64,000 nt of DNA from Watersipora subatra. Lineage: Eukaryota; Bryozoa; Gymnolaemata; Cheilostomatida; Watersiporidae. Below the pieces are notes generated by a model. That model did no database searches, was not told the origin of the DNA, and worked only from the letters and a program-made list of their open reading frames with translations. Below are positions 56,772-64,000 of this stretch, one piece after another (the stretch's first letter is position 1; each line of letters starts with the position of its first letter). Both the position numbers and the translations under genes were made by a program. The stretch lies in contig NC_088714.1 of NCBI RefSeq assembly GCF_963576615.1, forward strand, positions 31,466,643 through 31,530,642, in the 5' to 3' direction.

Positions 56772-57859
56772 TGCGTCGGACAGCAGTCTCAGAGAGCTGC
56801 CTTATTTTGTTGTATAGGGCAAGGAATGTTTTGACGAAATGCTTTTACAAATACTAGCTGCAGCACATGGAAAATGAATATCAATACATGCTGCCACGAG
56901 CTGAAGAGCATTACACTGGTTAACATTAAACTTGTTTGTACAACGTATTTGCTTATTAACAAAACATGTATGCCATGTTTAATCTGGGCTAAAGTGAGCC
57001 AACTATGCAAATATCAATTACTAACACTTGTTGTGCTATCTACCATGAAAAGGGTGTTTGTACAAATCAGAGATATAATACACTTACTTACATGACATAT
57101 CTGGTATAATACATTCTTATTAACACAGAAAGGAGGCAGAGTACGCTGCCATGAAATCATGTAAAACAACTAAATACATACAAATGTCAAAGAATGATGT
57201 AAAAATGGGTTCTTTGACAAATAAGAGGGAAAACAACTAACAAGTTTTTTCTGTCTTTAACTATGAAAGCAAACCTGATGACTCTGATGACAGTGTCAAG
57301 GTCATCTATGACGCTAGTCAGATATTATCACATACAGCTGACCACAAATGAAATAAAATATAAATTCCTTCATAAATTTGCCAATCTCATGTAATGCCTT
57401 TGCATAATATTACACCAAATATTCAGCTCACTTACTCAGCTTAAGGCTGCATACACTGGCAATAGAATCAGATCAACTTGTGTAACATTCCCAAAGCGAT
57501 TAATCACCTTCCATTTTCACGCGCATCACAACACCTTGTTTTAACATCCATTTTCACTGAAGGCATTATTACCAAGCTACATGTATTATCGAAGTTCCTT
57601 TCGTGATGCCAGACAAAGCTACACAGCACACCTTTAAGAAGGAAAGATACACCCATAAGCTTTGTTGGCACTGTTACCTAATCATCTAATTTTTCTCTTC
57701 AACCCCACATTTTGTGCTGATGACAATGTTAATTCACGTTACGATAAATGTATATATTTTTTCTACAAACAACTAAATATACAATCTTATTTTGTACATA
57801 TACATAATTAAAAGGTAATGCAAAGACAACTTTGAAGAGAAGACAATTACAAGCAGCAT
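56772..57859. other. Spacer between convergent genes
   Basis: AT-rich and without a supported feature. It should contain the 3' UTR of the minus-strand gene ending at 57860, but no clear polyadenylation signal on that strand stands out. Confidence 0.5.
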
Positions 57860-58094
57860 TTAATCGTCACCGGTCACAAACATAAATACATTTTTCTTAG
57901 CGTTGACCATGTGTTTAGTCCGCTCAGTGCCGACACACACGGAAAGTTTATAGGCATCTTGATTTGAGAAAAGGACAGTACACGAGGCGTCTGCTTGACC
58001 ACCTGTCTTATACATGTTGCACATGTCAGAGAAGAACTGAGGATATGTTGGTAGGGAGTAGAATATCAGGTGTCGAATTTTACGTAATTGCATC
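57860..58094 (-). CDS. Probable terminal exon of a minus-strand gene
   Basis: On the minus strand an acceptor 'ttactttgtgtattttag' precedes 78 codons entered in phase 2 and ending in TAA. Residues include MQLRKIRHLIFYSLPTYP, then FFSDMCNMYKTGGQADAS and KLSVCVGTERTKHMVNAK. Composition looks like real protein and the acceptor is strong. I do not recognise the family. No upstream exon with matching phase was confirmed. Confidence 0.5.
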
Positions 58095-58349
58095 CTAAAA
58101 TACACAAAGTAAATGTAGATAACGTGAAAAAACCACACAAATAATCGATTGCGCAAATCCGCAAAAGCATCCCCATGTAGCTAGTTATTGATTATTAAGT
58201 AACTTTCCAGGATGTTACCAGGCAATACTAAATGAAGCAATCACAATAAATAACAATAAATATTTTAACACCTCTAACTAGTGAGCTGCAAAATAAACTG
58301 TTTATATGTGATCACAATATATCTAGCAATATTATAATGCCTTGTCAGC

Positions 58350-58500
58350 AAATTAACAGGGCATTGCAGTATGTCTGTTTGCTAACAGAGCATTGTAGCC
58401 TGTGCGCTTAATAATAGGGCATTGTAGCTTATGTGCTTGCCAGCGGGGCATTGTAGCCTGCTTGCTTGATAACAGGACATGGTAGCCTGTGTTGATGGAT
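58350..58500. repeat. Tandem repeat, about 34-bp unit, 4 copies
   Basis: Diverged copies of 'gggcattgtagcctgtgtgc'-like sequence. The end of a minus-strand frame runs into it, so that part of the frame is not reliable. Confidence 0.75.
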
Positions 58501-58510
58501 AAAGACACTT

Positions 58511-58641
58511 GCTCATAGAAGCGATAAATGATGTATATGAGCAATGAAATTATCACCAATAAAGTAATAAAAATAACCCTACCCAGAAGAGGTGACAAAA
58601 GCAAAGTCGACGCATCTTTAAACACAATATAAGACATACAA
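58511..58641 (-). CDS. Possible membrane-spanning exon, minus strand
   Basis: Minus-strand frame MSYIVFKDASTLLLSPLL continues into a strongly hydrophobic helix (VIFITLLVIISLLIYIIY) and RFYEQ before a GT. An acceptor-like 'ttattaaaatacag' precedes it. The donor phase does not match the exon at 57860-58094, so the two cannot be joined directly. Low confidence. Confidence 0.28.
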
Positions 58642-58825
58642 CTGTATTTTAATAAATGGTAGTTCCTTCATGGACCAATAAGATTTAGAATTGTTCAGCT
58701 AAAGAAGTGGCGAGACTTGATGATAAACATGAATTACTCTCATTACAGCCATATAGTCAACCGCCTAAAGACAATCTAATGCTATAGACAAGGCATTTTT
58801 AATATGTTATTCTCTTTTGTTTTAA

Positions 58826-59737
58826 AGGTTGACTTGCAACAAAATTCACATTAAAGTTATTTGGTATCAAAAGGTTCACCATGTCTTGCTCAGTTGTGTT
58901 GTAGGTGCCAAATATGTGGAAATGTGATTACAAGCTCTTAAAAGCTCAAAAACGAACAGTTAATCGCAGCCATCATGAAAAAGTCATAGTTTGGAATATC
59001 TTTATTTCGATGACGTACTCAAACATTGTGGTTACTGTTTTGACACGTGATGTTATCACGTGATGTTAAAGGCCAACAAAAGGCTCAATATAAAACGTTT
59101 CGTAGCACAAGTTTATGACAAACACTTCGGGTTCTACCGGAAAGCCCAGGTCAAATATAGATGCTCGCTACTTTACAGTTTCATTTCAGCTTGATCTAAT
59201 CATCGCGTCTTAATCTGATCATGTGATCCATACTTCCTGCTAAATAGCGTGAACAATTTCTGCAGCATTTTTCGACTAGCACAGGTGACCAACCGGCTCC
59301 TTATGTTTATCAGAGGATGTTATGTACTCCTTCGAGCTAAGGTTAGCAAAATTAAACAAATTTTTACGGTGAGTTTTGAGATATCAGTGCTCAAAGTGAC
59401 AGCATTACAATGATGATGAAATAGACACGTAAGGACAATAGACATGGTTTTATTGAATGCATGAAGTATATTTGGGAAAATATTTCGACGAATGAGGTTT
59501 CATGAAAGTGTAAACAGAAGCCATTGTGTTCAACTACGTCCCATTTGAGCCAATTTGGAAAGGGATTCTAATCTACGGCGTTTTCGTGATGGCTGCGATT
59601 AACTGTTCGTTTTTGAGTTTTTAAGAGCCCTGTAATCACATTTCCACATATTTTGCAACTACAACACAGCAGAGTAAGACATGGTGCATCTTTTGATACC
59701 AAATCACTGTAATGTGAAATTTTTTGCAAGTCAACCT
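58826..59737 (-). mobile_element. Long-TIR foldback element, TTAA-flanked, copy 2
   Basis: Ends 'aggttgacttgcaacaaaat' and 'ttttttgcaagtcaacct', with intact TTAA on both sides (58822-58825 and 59738-59741). The arms pair over about 165 bases, and the interior matches the reverse complement of copy 1, so the two copies lie in opposite orientation. Interior motifs shared with copy 1 include 'cattcaataaaaccatgtc' (reversed here). Confidence 0.82.
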
Positions 59738-59741
59738 TTAA

Positions 59742-60585
59742 AGATTTGCAGAACTGCAATTGATAAAACTTGGCATCAGTCCCAAAAGCAAATCCTACGG
59801 ATATTATCGTGAGCATATTATTATCGTAGCTAATTTTATGGCATGAATTGCAAAAATAATACTATTGGGTGCAGCTGTCTATTAATATGAGCTTGAAAGA
59901 CGAAAAGGGAAAAATTGTCTTAATCTTTGTTTTCATCCAGCCCGTTTCAATACTACACTGCTTCAGCGCATGTAGAAAACCACCATTTTTCAATGTTTCT
60001 CTACATACGCCTATTTGAACTATTGCTTGGGAAGCAGAAATTCTTAGTCAACAGTATTTTAATGCGTAATTTGTAAAAAAGGCAGACTAAGGAAACCTCA
60101 TCTAAAATTGGTTGTTAACAAAATCAAAACCTAAAAAAGGTCTGTGAAATAGTCATGCAATACCTACTTTATTAGCTAACTGACAGCACACGTAACACAT
60201 AATAAATTCAGCTGATAACATTAGAAGTCGAGATTATAATAATATTTTTGGGTAAGATTTATCGATTCATATTATCAGACAGAGCAAATTGTGACATTTT
60301 TAAAATATAAACTAAAGACATAAAATTTGCAATACATTTTAGGCTAGTATATATAAGAGTTATCCAATCACAATCATTATCCATTGAAGCATAGGATGCA
60401 CTGACAAGGCGTAAACAAATAATTTTCATTTATTTATCATTTGTGAAAGAAAGCCATCAGCTGATGGCTCATTGGAGACGATCATACACTGAAGCCGATT
60501 AGTGTAATTATATGAGCATTCCCTGAAGAATTATTAAAAATTCACTTGTACAATATTCTGGTACTTTTGCAACATGCAACAAGTC
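59742..60585. other. Spacer before the satellite
   Basis: AT-rich, without a supported gene or repeat. It includes a small inverted repeat, 'gccatcagctgatggc', at about 60453-60468. Confidence 0.5.
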
Positions 60586-63500
60586 CTGAACTAGCACTGT
60601 GACAACTAGTACTGTGACAACTAGTACTGTGACAATTATTACTGTGACAACTAGTACTGTGACAACTAGCACTGTGACAACTAGTACTGTGACAACTAAT
60701 AGTGTGACAACTAGCACTGTGACAACTAGTAGTGTGACAACTATTACTGTGACAACTATTACTGTGACAACTAGCACTGTGACAACTATTACTGTGACAA
60801 CTATTACTGTGACAACTAGTAGTGTGACAACTAGTACTGTGACAACTAGTACTGTGACAACTAGTACTGTGACAACTAATAGTGTGACAACTAGCACTGT
60901 GACAACTAGCACTGTGACAACTAGTACTGTGACAACTAATAGTGTGACAACTAGCACTGTGACAACTAGCACTGTGACAACTAGTACTGTGACAACTAAT
61001 AGTGTGACAACTAGCACTGTGACAACTAGTAGTGTGACAACTAGTACTGTGACAACTAGTAGTGTGAAAACTAGTAGTGTGACAACTAGTACTGTGACAA
61101 CTAGTAGTGTGACAACTAGTACTGTGACAACTAATAGTGTGACAACTAGCACTGTGACAACTAGTACTGTGACAACTAGTACTGTGACAACTAGTACTGT
61201 GACAACTAGCACTGTGACAACTAGTAGTGTGACAACTAATAGCGTGACAACTCGTAGTGTGACAACTAGCACTGTGACAACTAGCACTGTGACAACTAGT
61301 AGTGTGACAACTAATAGTGTGACAACTAGCACTGTGACAACTAGCACTGTGACAACTAGTACTGTGACAACTAATAGTGTGACAACTAGCACTGTGACAA
61401 CTAGCACTGTGACAACTAGTACTGTGACAACTATTACTGTGACAACTATTACTGTGACAACTAGTACTGTGACAACTAGCACTGTGACAACTAGTAGTGT
61501 GACAACTAGTACTGTGACAACTAGTAGTGTGAAAACTAGTACTGTGACAACTAATAGTGTGACAACTAGCACTGTGACAACTAGCACTGTGACAACTATT
61601 ACTGTGACAACTATTACTGTGACAACTAATAATGTGACAACTAGCACTGTGACAACTAGTAGTGTGACAACTATTACTGTGACAACTATTACTGTGACAA
61701 CTAGTACTGTGACAACTAGCACTGTGACAACTAGTAGTGTGACAACTAGTACTGTGACAACTAGTAGTGTGACAACTAGTACTGTGACAACTAGTACTGT
61801 GACAACTAATAGTGTGACAACTAGCACTGTGACAACTAGCACTGTGACAACTAGTACTGTGACAACTAATAGTGTGACAACTAGCACTGTGACAACTAGT
61901 AGTGTGACAACTAGTACTGTGACAACTAATAGCGTGACAACTCGTAGTGTGACAACTAGCACTGTGACAACTAGCACTGTGACAACTAGTAGTGTGAAAA
62001 CTAGTACTGTGACAACTAGTACTGTGACAACTATTACTGTGACAACTAGTACTGTGACAACTAGCACTGTGACAACTAGTACTGTGACAACTAATAATGT
62101 GACAACTAGCACTGTGACAACTAGTAGTGTGACAACTATTACTGTGACAACTATTACTGTGACAACTAGTACTGTGACAACTAGCACTGTGACAACTAGT
62201 AGTGTGACAACTAGTACTGTGACAACTAGTAGTGTGACAACTAGTACTGTGACAACTAGTAGTGTGAAAACTAGTACTGTGACAACTAGTACTGTGACAA
62301 CTATTACTGTGACAACTAGTACTGTGACAACTAGCACTGTGACAACTAGTACTGTGACAACTAATAATGTGACAACTAGCACTGTGACAACTAGTAGTGT
62401 GACAACTATTACTGTGACAACTATTACTGTGACAACTAGTACTGTGACAACTAGCACTGTGACAACTAGTAGTGTGACAACTAGTACTGTGACAACTAGT
62501 AGTGTGACAACTAGTACTGTGACAACTAGTACTGTGACAACTAATAGTGTGACAACTAGCACTGTGACAACTAGCACTGTGACAACTAGTACTGTGACAA
62601 CTAATAGTGTGACAACTAGCACTGTGACAACTAGTAGTGTGACAACTAGTACTGTGACAACTAATAGCGTGACAACTCGTAGTGTGACAACTAGCACTGT
62701 GACAACTAGCACTGTGACAACTAGTACTGTGACAACTAATAGTGTGACAACTAGCACTGTGACAACTAGCACTGTGACAACTAGTACTGTGACAACTAAT
62801 AGTGTGACAACTAGCACTGTGACAACTAGCACTGGGACAACTAGTACTGTGACAACTATTACTGTGACAACTATTACTGCGACAACTAGTACTGTGACAA
62901 CTAGTAGTGTGACAACTAGTACTGTGACAACTAGCACTGTGACAACTAGCACTGTGACAACTAGTACTGTGACAACTAATAGTGTGACAACTAGCACTGT
63001 GACAACTAGCACTGTGACAACTATTACTGTGACAACTATTACTGTGACAACTAGCACTGTGACAACTAGTAGCGTGACAACTAGTACTGTGACAACTAGT
63101 AGTGTGACAACTAGCACTGTGACAACTAGCACTGTGACAACTAGTACTGTGACAACTAATAGTGTGACAACTAGCACTGTGACAACTAGCACTGTGACAA
63201 CTAGTACTGTGACAACTAATAGTGTGACAACTAGCACTGTGACAACTAGCACTGTGACAACTATTACTGTGACAACTATTACTGTGACAACTAGTACTGT
63301 GACAACTAGCACTGTGACAACTAGTAGTGTGACAACTAGTACTGTGACAACTAGTAGTGTGAAAACTAGTACTGTGACAACTAGTACTGTGACAACTATT
63401 ACTGTGACAGCTAGTACTGTGACAACTAGCACTGTGACAACTAGTACTGTGACAACTAATAGTGTGACAACTAGCACTATGACAACTAGTAGTGTGACAA

Positions 63501-64000
63501 CTATTACTGTGACAACTATTACTGTGACAACTAGCACTGTGACAACTAGTAGTGTGACAACTAGCACTGTGACAACTAGTAGTGTGAAAACTAGTACTGT
63601 GACAACTAGTACTGTGACAACTATTACTGTGACAACTAGTACTGTGACAACTAGCACTGTGACAACTAGTACTGTGACAACTAATAGTGTGACAACTAGC
63701 ACTGTGACAACTAGCACTGTGACAACTAGTACTGTGACAACTATTACTGTGACAACTATTACTGTGACAACTAGTACTGTGACAACTAGCACTGTGACAA
63801 CTAGTAGTGTGACAACTAGTACTGTGACAACTAGTAGTGTGAAAACTAGTACTGTGACAACTAGTACTGTGACAACTATTACTGTGACAACTAGTACTGT
63901 GACAACTAGCACTGTGACAACTAATAGTGTGACAACTAGCACTGTGACAACTAGCACTGTGACAACTAGTACTGTGACAACTATTACTGTGACAACTATT
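60586..64000. repeat. 15-bp satellite with higher-order units, open at the right edge
   Basis: About 227 copies of 'gtgacaactagtact'. The core 'gtgacaact' is almost invariant (occasional 'gtgaaaact'); the last six bases vary among agtact, agcact, agtagt, aatagt, attact and aataat. Blocks recur at longer periods: 61981 matches 62251 (270 bp, 18 units) and 61801-61980 matches 62536-62715 (735 bp, 49 units). The unit is a multiple of three, so the plus strand reads VTTST and the minus strand VLVVT without stops. On the plus strand a TGA precedes the array (60587-60589) and no good acceptor lies inside. I treat it as non-coding satellite. Confidence 0.9.

Noticed and set aside
60508-63957. Open reading frame above 1100 codons on the minus strand (VLVVT repeats)
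   Set aside because: It is the frame of a 15-bp satellite. Stops are absent because the unit is a multiple of three and lacks stops in that frame; another minus frame and one plus frame are also open. The variants do not favour synonymous changes.
1-64000. CRISPR arrays, bacterial operons or phage-type systems
   Set aside because: The many tandem repeats lack unique spacers, the genes are intron-containing, and nothing prokaryotic is visible.

Overview
The window looks like nuclear DNA of an invertebrate animal. Genes are split into many short exons with GT..AG introns, the background is AT-rich, and introns and spacers are full of minisatellites, small inverted-repeat elements and decayed transposons (mariner-like, P-element/THAP-like, Penelope-like). 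The repeat styles fit a marine lophotrochozoan such as a bryozoan or mollusc, but I cannot fix the phylum from sequence alone.

Region 1 (about 362-40768, + strand) is one large gene, entered upstream of the window. I can chain 25 exons whose splice phases all agree; from position 364 they give 1618 codons including the stop. The predicted product is a secreted-side multidomain protein anchored by one C-terminal membrane helix. In order it has an unrecognised N-terminal ectodomain, a Met/Ser/Gly 11-residue repeat exon, a cysteine-rich region, a Ser/Thr mucin-like stalk, thrombospondin type-1 (TSP1) modules interleaved with two more Ser/Thr stalks, further TSP1 modules, the membrane helix, and a possible tail of HGTNAEA heptads. 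Many TSP1 modules carry a CxC in place of the usual cysteine arrangement, and they are interrupted by introns at the same position and phase.

Region 2 (about 40769-46056) is a spacer with polyadenylation signals and no convincing gene.

Region 3 (about 46057-56645, + strand) is a nine-exon kelch-repeat gene (407 residues from the ATG at 46094) with a polyadenylation signal at 56766. No BTB or BACK domain is visible, so exons upstream may be missing. Its introns hold a 40-bp minisatellite, a PIF/Harbinger-type MITE and a long-TIR foldback element flanked by TTAA.

Region 4 (56646-60585) contains a probable terminal exon of a minus-strand gene (57860-58094), a possible membrane-spanning exon upstream of it, and a second, oppositely oriented copy of the TTAA foldback element.

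Region 5 (60586-64000) is a 15-bp satellite with higher-order structure that runs off the window. Its long open reading frames, including one above 1100 codons on the minus strand, follow from the repeat length being a multiple of three and are not by themselves evidence of a protein.

Two genes are therefore well supported and a third is probable. They show no operon-like relation; the first two share only orientation. The most unusual points are the CxC TSP1 modules, the orphan N-terminal ectodomain, coding minisatellites inside the TSP1 gene, a final exon bracketed by transposon-like inverted repeats, and the hierarchical satellite.
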